A program made the position numbers and the translations under genes. This document shows, piece after piece, positions 10,804-19,600 of a DNA stretch of 39,176 nt; position 1 is the first letter of the stretch; every line of letters begins with the position of its first letter. The notes below the pieces were generated by a model. That model saw only the letters and a program-made list of their open reading frames with translations, was not told where the DNA came from and did no database searches. The stretch lies in contig MNDM01000028.1 in assembly GCA_001914955.1 (NCBI GenBank), forward strand, positions 1 through 39,176, read 5' to 3'. The stretch is from Nitrospirae bacterium 13_2_20CM_2_62_8. Its GTDB lineage: Bacteria > Nitrospirota > Nitrospiria > Nitrospirales > Nitrospiraceae.

Positions 10804-11016
10804 CCCGCATTATTCATGGCGGTTCGTCGCGAAATTGCGGAGTCGCGTCGCGAGACGGGCGCGTGGAGCCGCGAGGGAGGGAGGCATACTCCCGGCAGTA
10901 CGTTGACCGACTGAGCGGCGAGCCCGCCCGCCTGCGTGCCGCGGAAGCTGCAGGCAGGCTGGTCGCAGCAGCGAGTCTGCAATTGCAGCAGAAGCGTTCA
11001 TGAATGATGCGGGCTA
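10801..11016. repeat. 216-bp inverted-repeat element B downstream of recN
   Basis: The terminal 18 bases are inverted copies with one mismatch: TAGCCCGCATTATTCATG on the left and CATGAATGATGCGGGCTA on the right. A second inner pair (AATTGCGGAGTCGC on the left against GCGAGTCTGCAATT on the right) shows that much of the element is an imperfect palindrome. It has no credible gene. It sits between the convergent recN and HD-GYP genes, so it may also act as a bidirectional transcription barrier. It is a non-autonomous, MITE-like element by form only; no transposase is near. Confidence 0.75.
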
Positions 11017-11026
11017 CAGCTGGCGC

Positions 11027-12163
11027 TTAGTGGTCGGGTGTCGTCGTCCGTCTGGACGGGGTTCCCAGCGAGGGAAGGGAAGCTTTGGTCTCTATGACCA
11101 CGCGTGTGAAGAGCTCGGCGAGCGCCGGGTCGAAACGGGTGCCTGCTTGACGCCGGACCTCTGCAACAGCCTCCTCGAGGGACAATGGCGGTGACGTGTG
11201 ATGGTCCGTCATCAAGTGGTCGAACTCTTGGGTCAGACACACGATCCGGGCGAACAGAGGAATGCCTTGCCCTTGCAGACCATCAGGATAGCCGGACCCG
11301 TCGTACCATTCGTGGTGGTAGGAGATGATCTGGCTCACTTCGGCAGGCAGGTTCAGGGGGTGAATCATCCGCGCGCCGATCTCGGGATGGTGCTTCGACA
11401 CTTCCTGCTCCCTCGTATCCAGCTTGCCGGTCTTGGGGAGCAGCCGGTGGTCCTCAGCCGGAACTTTCCCGATGTCATGCAGAAATGCCCCGAATGCGAG
11501 CGTGCTCCGCTCCGCCTCGCTCAGGTTCAGACGCTTGCCCAGCAGGTCTGAGTAATCACTGACCCGGCTGGCGTGATAGAACAGGTCCCGATCCCTCGCT
11601 TGCATGAGATCGGAGAGGAGCGGCGCAAGCTCCGCATAGGTGGCGAACCGCTGGTCGGGACCCCATTTGGTCTGACCCAGCGACCGGTAGTCTTTCTGCA
11701 AGAGCTGCCAGACCGTTCCCGCGTCTGTTTCCGTCCCCCATTTGTCGCCCGGGCTCTTTAAGAAGTGGCGCAGGTGGTCAAGCCGCTCCTTTTTCTCCAG
11801 TGTTTGCTGAATCAACGCGATGAGTTCCGCCACGTTGAACGGTTTGAGCAGATAGACCGCCGCGCCGTACCGTATCCCGTCCATCGCGGATTTGAGGCTC
11901 CCATACCCGGTGATGATGATCACCTCCACGTCCTCCCGCTCCAGCTTGACGTCCTGCAACAGGTCCATTCCCTGTCGGTCCGGGAGTTTTAAATCCAGCG
12001 TCACCAGGTCAATCCGCTCCTTTTTCAGGATGCGCATCGCGGCATGGGCGTTGTCGGCGGTGTACAGGGTGAAGAAGGGGCGCAGGATGATGGCGAGGGC
12101 GTCGCGAGGTCCGGGCTCGTCCTCGACGATCAAAATGGAGTGTTTTTGGGCTTCAGTCTGCAT
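11027..12163 (-). CDS. Response regulator with HD-GYP domain (c-di-GMP phosphodiesterase)
   Basis: Residues of about 8-125 form a receiver domain with acidic pocket 'VEDE', phospho-acceptor D57 ('LDLKLPD') and K107 ('LLKPF'). A linker leads to an HD-GYP domain (about 190-360) with H197, 'HDIGK' at 229-233 and the complete 'HHEWYDGSGYP' at 283-293. All key metal and GYP residues are present, so it should hydrolyse c-di-GMP when the receiver is phosphorylated. ATG 12163, three bases inside a GTG, follows AAGGGG. It is last in the minus-strand signalling cluster and also has its own promoter in the 216-bp gap behind the NtrC-type gene. Confidence 0.88.
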   Translation of the reverse strand: MQTEAQKHSILIVEDEPGPRDALAIILRPFFTLYTADNAHAAMRILKKERIDLVTLDLKLPDRQGMDLLQDVKLEREDVEVIIITGYGSLKSAMDGIRYGAAVYLLKPFNVAELIALIQQTLEKKERLDHLRHFLKSPGDKWGTETDAGTVWQLLQKDYRSLGQTKWGPDQRFATYAELAPLLSDLMQARDRDLFYHASRVSDYSDLLGKRLNLSEAERSTLAFGAFLHDIGKVPAEDHRLLPKTGKLDTREQEVSKHHPEIGARMIHPLNLPAEVSQIISYHHEWYDGSGYPDGLQGQGIPLFARIVCLTQEFDHLMTDHHTSPPLSLEEAVAEVRRQAGTRFDPALAELFTRVVIETKASLPSLGTPSRRTTTPDH

Positions 12164-12185
12164 CACAACCCCTTAGGGTCCTCAA

Positions 12186-12214
12186 CTCATACCTTGCCGC
12201 ATATGAATTGTCAA
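12186..12214 (-). promoter_or_regulatory. Sigma-70-type promoter for the HD-GYP regulator
   Basis: On the minus strand, TTGACA (12214-12209), a 17-bp spacer and TATGAG (12191-12186) make a good housekeeping promoter about 23 bases upstream of the start codon. It allows the phosphodiesterase to be made independently of the upstream kinase and activator genes. Confidence 0.65.
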
Positions 12215-12382
12215 GCAAATCCGATGCCGTGTTCAATAATTTATGAGGTCCACCCAAAGACAAGCAAATCTCAAGGAAAGTGGCGGAAGAAGGCCCACCG
12301 CCCGTTTACACCCGGTTTGGCGCAGTGAAAAGGAACGAACATGCGCTGTACAGGAACGTGCGCACGTGGGGGCTCCGTGCCA

Positions 12383-13792
12383 TCATTGCACCATCTCTGA
12401 GGCATCAGACGGTGGGTGACCCTCAGTCCGGCTGATTCCCAGGGAATCCATCCGATATTTGAGCATCCGCCGGCTGATTCCCAGCAGGTCTGCGGCACGG
12501 GTCTGAACATATTCGGTTCGCCTGAGCGCGTCCAGGATAATTTCCTTTTCAAATTCCTGCACGGCTTTTTCGAATGGCAGCCGTCCGGAGAGGGTTTCCT
12601 CGCGCAAGGAGTCGGATTGAGCCCCCCCTCTGAGCGTGGAGGGAAAGTGCTCGGGACTGATGGTGTTGCCGCGGCACCAGACGGTCGCCTGCTCGAGCAC
12701 GTTTTCGAGCTCCCGGACGTTGCCCGGCCAGTGATATTTGAGGAGGGCCTCCAGCGAATCTTTGGAGAGGTCCAGCGGCGATTGTTTCTCATCCTCGAGC
12801 CGCTTGGCGAGAAAATGCTTCGCCAAGAGGGGAATGTCCTCCCGCCGATCACGCAACGGAGGAAGGTACAGCGAAATCACGTTGATCCGGTAGTACAGAT
12901 CTTCTCGGAACAGCTTGCGGCGAAGCAGTTCCACCACGTTCTTGTTCGTCGCGGCGATGAATCTGACATCGACCCGGATCGGGTGGCTCCCTCCGATCCT
13001 CGTGAATTCGCGTTCCTGTAACACCCGAAGAAGTTTGGCCTGCGTGGAGAGGCTGAGATCGCCGATCTCGTCGAGAAAGAGGGTCCCTCCGTGGGCGAGC
13101 TCGAACTGCCCTGCCCGGCGCGCCAGGGCGTCCGTGAAGGAGCCTTTCTCGTGCCCGAACAGTTCGCTCTCGATCAACGTCTCCGGGATCGCCGCGCAGT
13201 TGAGCGCGATGAAGGGGCGGTCCCGACGGGAGCTGTTGTAATGGAGCGCGCGCGCGACGAGCTCCTTGCCGGTCCCGCTCTCACCGGTGATGAGCACGGT
13301 CGTTCGGGCGTCGGCGATCTGCTCGATCTTGGAGTAGATCTCCTGCATGGAGGGGCTCTTGCCGATCAGATTGTGGAACGCGTACCGGCTGACGACCTGC
13401 GCGCGCAGGCGCCGCACTTCGCGTTCGAGATCCTCCGCCGCCAGGGCTTTGGCGACGATGAGGCGGAGCTCCTCGAGGTCGAACGGTTTCGTCACATAAT
13501 CGGCCGCGCCCATTTTCATCGCGTCCACGGCGGTTTTGACCGTCTTCATGGCGGTGAGCATGATGACCGGGATATGGGGATCCTCCGCCCGAATCGTTTG
13601 GAGGAGGGTGAGTCCGTCCGAGTCCGGCAGGATCACATCCAGGAGAATCAGGTTCGGCGGCTCCCGCCTGAACTGATCGAGCCCCTCGTGGGCATCCGCG
13701 GCGCAGATGACCTCGTACGTCGGCTCCAGAATCATCTTGAGGGACGTCCGAATTCCCTCTTCGTCATCGACCAATAGGACTCGTTTTTTCAT
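12383..13792 (-). CDS. NtrC-family sigma-54-dependent response regulator
   Basis: This 469-aa protein has the three standard parts. The receiver (1-120) has 'VDDEE', phospho-acceptor D52 and K102. The AAA+ sigma-54 interaction domain (about 142-370) has Walker A 'GESGTGKE' at 170-177, Walker B 'LFLDEIG' at 238-244 and the R-finger region 'FREDLYYR'. The C-terminal Fis-type helix-turn-helix is 'RAADLLGISRRMLKYRM'. The sigma-54 contact loop reads GSFTDA instead of GAFTGA but keeps the essential Phe-Thr. The start follows GAGGAGT and overlaps the end of the kinase gene by 29 bases, so the two are translationally coupled and form a cognate pair. Target promoters may include its own operon and nxrA (inference). 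Confidence 0.93.
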   Translation of the reverse strand: MKKRVLLVDDEEGIRTSLKMILEPTYEVICAADAHEGLDQFRREPPNLILLDVILPDSDGLTLLQTIRAEDPHIPVIMLTAMKTVKTAVDAMKMGAADYVTKPFDLEELRLIVAKALAAEDLEREVRRLRAQVVSRYAFHNLIGKSPSMQEIYSKIEQIADARTTVLITGESGTGKELVARALHYNSSRRDRPFIALNCAAIPETLIESELFGHEKGSFTDALARRAGQFELAHGGTLFLDEIGDLSLSTQAKLLRVLQEREFTRIGGSHPIRVDVRFIAATNKNVVELLRRKLFREDLYYRINVISLYLPPLRDRREDIPLLAKHFLAKRLEDEKQSPLDLSKDSLEALLKYHWPGNVRELENVLEQATVWCRGNTISPEHFPSTLRGGAQSDSLREETLSGRLPFEKAVQEFEKEIILDALRRTEYVQTRAADLLGISRRMLKYRMDSLGISRTEGHPPSDASEMVQ

Positions 13793-16694
13793 ACTCCTCG
13801 TGCCTTGATGATGGCGCGCGCCGCAGTGGAGTGACCGGTAGGTTCACGTAGAAGGTGGTTCCACTGCCGACGGTGCTGTGGACCTCGATATAGCCGTGGT
13901 GCTCCTGAACGATTTGATGCACGATCGTGAGCCCGAGCCCCGTGCCCTCCCGCTCCACGCTCTCATGTTTCGTCGTGAAGAAGGGGTCGAAGATGTGATC
14001 CAGGTCGTCGGCGGGGATCCCATGGCCGGTGTCGCCCACTTCGACCTGAACCCATGAGTCGAGCGATTTAGTCAGCCGGTGGGTCTTCACTGTCAGCCGG
14101 CCGCCGCTGTCAGGCATCGCCTGCAAGGCGTTCAGCAACAGGTTCAGCAGCACTTGTTTGATTTGCTGGCGGTCTACCATGACGCGTGGCAGGTCGCTGG
14201 TGAGGTCCTTTTCGATCGTGATCGACTTACTATCCGCCTTCACCTCGATAAAGTAAAGACAAGACGCCACAATTTCATTGAAATCCTCCTCCATGAACTT
14301 GGGCTCCATGTACCGGGCATAGTCTAAGATCTCTTGAATGAGCCGCTCGATTCGATCCACGTCATCACAGACCGTTTTGCTGAACTGTCCCATGAATTCG
14401 GGGTCATTTGTTCTTTCCGGTGCGAGCTGGACGAAGGTCTTGATCGAAGTCAACGGGTTCCGGATTTCGTGCGCAAACCCGCCGGCGATGGTTTCCAGCG
14501 AGCGCAAGCGGTCGGTTCGCCGCATCAGCACCTCAGATCGCTTGAGATCCTGGTAGAGCGTGGCGTTATCCAATGCAATCGCCGCGTTTTGTCCCATCGT
14601 GGTCAGCAGCCCGAGGTCCTCGTCGGAATACATCTGGCGGCGAGCTCGAGGCCCCAGGTTGCAAAAACCGATGAGGCGCTCCTTGTTGATGAGTGGAATA
14701 CAGACCTCAGCGTCGAGCGTCTTCAGCTGGTGCAGCAACGGGCGCGGCGTTCCCGGATCACCGACCTCCTCCAACTCCTCGCGGATCAGGATGGACTGGG
14801 CGCATAATAGGTAATGCGGGAGGCTGCTCCCTACCTTCATCGGTTGGCTGGCGGCGGCGTTGGGATCGATGCCGTGTGAGGAAGCCAGCACATAGCCCCC
14901 TTTTTCCTGATCCAGAAGATAGAGGGCGGCCGTCTTCGCCCCGAGGACACTGACCAGCGTGGTGACGATCTCCTGAGTCAATGCGCGAAGATCCAGGCTG
15001 GTCACCATCGCTTTACTGAACTCGCTCAGCGTTTCGTAGGCATCCAGTCGTTGTTTAAAGAGCGCCCGCCCGACAATCCGTTCCGTCCGTTTCAGGACCG
15101 TCCCTAGCAATTCCGCGAGCATCACCGCGGTGGCGAGCAGGACCCCGGCCAACAGATGGTACGTCGAACCCGTAAAGATTCGGATGAGCCCCAGGATTCC
15201 CGCGTACGAGACTAGCAGGAGTGCGAGGGTTTGGGCAATGGGCAGGACCTTCGTCGTTGAGACCATCAGCGAGATGTTGAGGATCTGGTACCGGACGATG
15301 GCATAGGTCACGAGGAGCACCCAGAGGCTGACAAAGATGAATCCGAGCGGATAGAACTCGATCCCGTAGCTTTGGAGAAAGTCGAGGGACGCCGCGTACC
15401 CGAGGACGAAGGCCCAGAAGACGTATTTGATCCTGATCGCTTCCAGCGGGGAGCTGTCTTCCTTGGCCTTGTAGCCCAGATAGAGCTTGTACAATGAGAG
15501 GCCGCCGATGACCGCGAAGTACAGGAGAAAGACCGGGTGAGCGGCGCCGGCCTTCGGATAGTAGCCCCAGAAATACGAATAGTGACCGTTGACGAGGAGC
15601 GGGGTCGGGAGCAGGAGAAGAAAGGCTGTCCCGATGAGGTAATTCCCGACGATCAGCTTGGTCCTCGCCTGGCTCTCCACGAGACTCAGGCAGAAGTGGT
15701 AGAAAAAGGCCGGGATATACACCACGCCAGCATAGATCATCTTTCCCCAAAAAAAGGCCTTGGCCTCGTCGGGCGTGGAATAGATCATAAAAAAACTGAA
15801 CAGCCAGGTAAACACCCCGACGCACACGAGCCCGAACGTGAGGTTGATGGGCGACCGGGGATTCTTCAGGGCAATCCAGAGGCCGGAGGCAAGGACGAGG
15901 CTGCCGACTACCAGCGGGGGGATCGAATGCACGGTCGCACGCTGGCTGACCGTGAGGGCAAGGTAGACCGGTACCATGATCGCGGCCAGCAAGACCCCCC
16001 GCGCGAGGCCCTTGTGGATCACCACCGTGATGTCCATCAGCCGGAACCGGACGATGGCATACGCGACCATGATCGTATAGACCGTGACGAGGATCGTCCA
16101 ATTCGGCGGGATCTGAATTCCGTACCAGAGCGGAAAGTTGGTGGCGCCTCCGCCGTAGCCGATCAAGGTCGCGGCCAGAAGGTAGAGATACTGGTTGCGC
16201 TGGAGCCCGGTCCCCTTCCGATACGCCTGGGCCAAGAGGTAGATAGAATAGCCTGCATAGGCGGCAAACGCGGCCAGGTACACATGAAACACCGGTCCTG
16301 GTGTCGGCCAATTGGGGAACGACATCTTCGGGCCGACCCCGGCTACAAACCAGCTGGTGAGGTCGGAGAGAATGAATAATCCGCTGGCGAGATAGCCAGC
16401 TTGTAGGAGCCGCCGATGTCGCGTGATCGCATCTAAGAGGGCCAAGACGTGGTGCAGATAAAACACCGGGAGGAGGATGGCACCGACCATGAGCAGGCGG
16501 ACAAAAGCCAACGCGAGGTCCTGAGATTCCGTGAGATGCCACGCACAGTAGAAGTAGCTCCAGACAGCCACCCCGGAGCAGAAGAGGCTGTACGTCCGGT
16601 GGCGAAGATCACCAGGCGCACGGGAATAGACGAAGATTCCCAGTGCTGTCGCGGTGAGACCGTTGATGAGCCCGCTCAGGGCATAGACATTCAT
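13764..16694 (-). CDS. Membrane histidine kinase with duplicated 7TM-type sensor, GAF and HisKA/HATPase
   Basis: The first 540 of 976 residues are membrane segments in two related halves. The segment 'YAIVRFRLMDI' at 212-222 recurs as 'YAIVRYQILNI' at 464-474, and each half opens with a similar membrane stretch (about 5-90 and 283-340). This fits two tandem copies of a kinase 7TM-type sensor module. A GAF domain (about 570-715) follows, then HisKA with phospho-acceptor H742 in 'AHEIRNPL' and an HATPase domain with 'LLNALQAM', 'DTGHGIP' and 'GTGLGLTI'. The start codon overlaps the stop of the upstream fusion gene (ATGA), and the gene overlaps the NtrC-type regulator by 29 bases. The ligand is unknown; a membrane or lipid-soluble cue is plausible. 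Confidence 0.9.
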   Translation of the reverse strand: MNVYALSGLINGLTATALGIFVYSRAPGDLRHRTYSLFCSGVAVWSYFYCAWHLTESQDLALAFVRLLMVGAILLPVFYLHHVLALLDAITRHRRLLQAGYLASGLFILSDLTSWFVAGVGPKMSFPNWPTPGPVFHVYLAAFAAYAGYSIYLLAQAYRKGTGLQRNQYLYLLAATLIGYGGGATNFPLWYGIQIPPNWTILVTVYTIMVAYAIVRFRLMDITVVIHKGLARGVLLAAIMVPVYLALTVSQRATVHSIPPLVVGSLVLASGLWIALKNPRSPINLTFGLVCVGVFTWLFSFFMIYSTPDEAKAFFWGKMIYAGVVYIPAFFYHFCLSLVESQARTKLIVGNYLIGTAFLLLLPTPLLVNGHYSYFWGYYPKAGAAHPVFLLYFAVIGGLSLYKLYLGYKAKEDSSPLEAIRIKYVFWAFVLGYAASLDFLQSYGIEFYPLGFIFVSLWVLLVTYAIVRYQILNISLMVSTTKVLPIAQTLALLLVSYAGILGLIRIFTGSTYHLLAGVLLATAVMLAELLGTVLKRTERIVGRALFKQRLDAYETLSEFSKAMVTSLDLRALTQEIVTTLVSVLGAKTAALYLLDQEKGGYVLASSHGIDPNAAASQPMKVGSSLPHYLLCAQSILIREELEEVGDPGTPRPLLHQLKTLDAEVCIPLINKERLIGFCNLGPRARRQMYSDEDLGLLTTMGQNAAIALDNATLYQDLKRSEVLMRRTDRLRSLETIAGGFAHEIRNPLTSIKTFVQLAPERTNDPEFMGQFSKTVCDDVDRIERLIQEILDYARYMEPKFMEEDFNEIVASCLYFIEVKADSKSITIEKDLTSDLPRVMVDRQQIKQVLLNLLLNALQAMPDSGGRLTVKTHRLTKSLDSWVQVEVGDTGHGIPADDLDHIFDPFFTTKHESVEREGTGLGLTIVHQIVQEHHGYIEVHSTVGSGTTFYVNLPVTPLRRAPSSRHEEYEKTSPIGR

Positions 16695-19600
16695 GCTTCT
16701 GTCCGAGGCTTTGGGGACAGTCGGAGAGCACTCGCCTTCGGCTTGCGCACCGTGCCAGGCTTCTCGGCCACGACGATGTAGGCCTGGTTCGCAAAGGTGG
16801 AATAAATTCGAGGGTGAACAGCGCCACTGGAAGTCAACAGCATGGTGAGCTCTTGCTTGTCAAAGAAGCGGAAAATCCCGTTACTCTCGCACTGCTTGAT
16901 TTTCCCGGAATTGTTTAAAATCTCTTTGGCTTCCTCCACCTCTTCCGGTCGTTGAGCAACTTGGAGGAAGTTACGATACACCTGGGATAAATCAGCATGA
17001 GGTTTCAAGTTTGTCAATATCAATCTGCCGTTGGGCGCGAGGACCCGGAGGAGCTCTCGCAGTGTAAACAAGGGATCGTCGAGGTAAGAGAGGACCAGAT
17101 TGCAGACGATCCGATCGAACTGCTCATCGCGGAACGGGAGGGGCATGTGGAGATCCACGAGGCCGAAGGAGGTTCTCAGGAGTGAGTGTGGCGTGAGAAC
17201 GGTGGGAAACTTTCCCTGGAGGTCGGCGGTCACTTTTTCCAGGTTGCGCCGTACTTGAACCAGCGCGTTCGGAACAAAGTCTATTCCCACATAGTGAGGC
17301 GGCTCGCACTTTCCCCGGAGAGCATTTTGTTGTCGGTAGGCTTGATTAATCAATAGAAACATGCCGAAATTGCCATTCCCACAGCCGGCGTCCAATATCC
17401 GCTCGCCTTCACCGATTCTTCCCATCAGGCTGTAGATTTGGTCCAGGAGATGCCAGTAATCGGACGAATTCACAATGTAATGAAAATGAGAGAGGTAATC
17501 CCGCCAAAACTCGACGGTGTCGGTTTTTGCCATGTGGTGCCGAGCTCTCGCTCGTTCGCGCTCCAACCGATTCTGGAGCCCGATTTCGCGCTGCGAAGGT
17601 TCCTGAATGTCTGCTTTTGCGGACAAAGGATAGAATTCGTCCCGACAGCAAGCGAGAAGATGTTGGATCACCGCCCGGGCTTTGCGTGGGTTCTCATGAA
17701 GGCGATGGAGCGCCTCGGGAATGAGGTAGGCGTGGGTCAATTTTGAACTGAGTGCCGCCTGAACTTCTTTCACTGACTCCCGGGAAACCCATGCATCATT
17801 CTCCGCGATGAAGAGGATGACAGGAGTACGCATCTGTGCCGCATCCCGTTTCGTTGTCTGTAGATCGGTATAGCCTTCCTTGATCGCATCGGCTATCCAC
17901 ACATCCGCATCAAGGGTAAATCCAAGCACATTCATCAGGCCTCGCTTCGATCCCTTCAAGTAGGCGCTGATATGGTCTTCTTGGTGGACTGCCAGCAGAG
18001 TAGCCTGGACGTCCACGATGCACGTCAGGAGAACCAACAGCTTGACACGACGGTCGTGGGCCAGAAGCTTGAGCGCCACGCGTCCCGCCAGGCTCGTAGC
18101 GACCACGCTGATGGGGCTGGCAGGCCAGGTGCGTTGCGCGAAAGAGAGCAGGGCGCTCAGGTCCCGCCTCATGCTGCTGAGGGTCGAATGTTCGATCCCC
18201 CCCTCGCTTTCGCCGACATGATTGGTGAGATCGTAACGGAAGACGTGAAACCCGTTACTGGCGAAGTAATAGGCCAGTGTGATGTACTCTTTTTTTGTCT
18301 CCCCGTAGCCGGGCGAAATGATGACCACCGGAGAGCCGGGAGGAAGCGTGTTTCGCGGCGAATCGTGGTAGACCGCGATGCGCTGTCCCTTCTCATTCCT
18401 GCACTCCATGAGTTCACTGACCAGCTTGGTTTCCTCACTCCAGTCTTCGAGACGAGCGGGGGACGTCAAGAAGCGTCCGATGAGCTCGGCGAGCCTGCGC
18501 TGACCCTCGTCATTAAAATGCAGGAACCGGAGACCCAGACGAATCGTGCCGGCTGACAGCTCTCCTTTGAGATCTGCCGGCTCCGTGGTCAGGGGGGTGC
18601 TCCAGATAATCTCCCCCATCACCGTATATTCAGCGCTGTCCTTCAGCCCTTTCGCAGGCTCAGTAGCGTATGCGGGTGGCGGGAGAAGACGCACCATACA
18701 TCTGCGCCCAAGCGGCTTCATCCGTGATTGGAGCCGAAGACATGCACCGTGGACGCTGAGATTCGTGGTGACAGCCGTACACTGAGAATTGGGCGCGGAC
18801 GCCTCACCTGGTTCCACCCGTGCCGGGATCGCCACCTTGACGCGAGCGGCAAACCGGCGTTCCGGGTTGAGGTTTTCCTCGACGGGGGAGGGGTCGGGAT
18901 GGATAGCGGTCTGGTGATCGGCAGCGCCGAGCGAGCTGACTTCCAGCAGAAGGTCCCCCGTGTCTTGAGGGTTCAGCATCGCCCGAAGCTTGATGGTGCC
19001 CGGCTGATCACGGAGACTGTCCAGGAGGGAAGCCAGAATCATTTCCTCGGTGGTCTGGAGCCCTGTGAATTGGACAGCCAACCCCAGCGCAGGTTTTCCC
19101 CGTGGTCCATTCTCCAGGCCTGATACCTCGCGAATCCCCCGCACCGTGCCCCGGATCTCCAACACTCCCACCTCGCTCATCAAGCCTAATTTAATGAGCT
19201 GATTCTCGCTGACGGGGACCACTCCGTCGAAGACCATGAAGATTCCGCTCAGACTGATGTTCAGGGCCGTGCCATTCCAGGCTGATCCGTTCAGGCTCAG
19301 ACGGGCTTCTATTCGAAGGGCAAGCCGGGGCGAGTGCCGTCGCTCAGCCTTCGGCAGGGGTGGGGCCTCATGGAGAAGGGGGCTCGTGTCTGGCGCACGG
19401 AGTGGTGGGGCGCCCGGTGATACCGCGCTGACGGAAGAGAGGCGATCTGGGCTCGCTGTTTGACCCAGGGAGTGCTCCGATGGTCGTGCCGGCGAGGGTC
19501 TCAGCACCCCGACTGTCCCGAGAAATTGCTGTTGATTGTACAGACCGATGGCATTGATTTGGACGGCGATGGCCGTCGCCGCTAGGCCACCCTTGGCTTG

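Noticed and set aside
15055-16542. 495-codon minus-strand frame in another phase of the kinase gene
   Set aside because: It is rich in Arg, Pro and Ser with no domain; the overlapping kinase frame shows ordered membrane helices.
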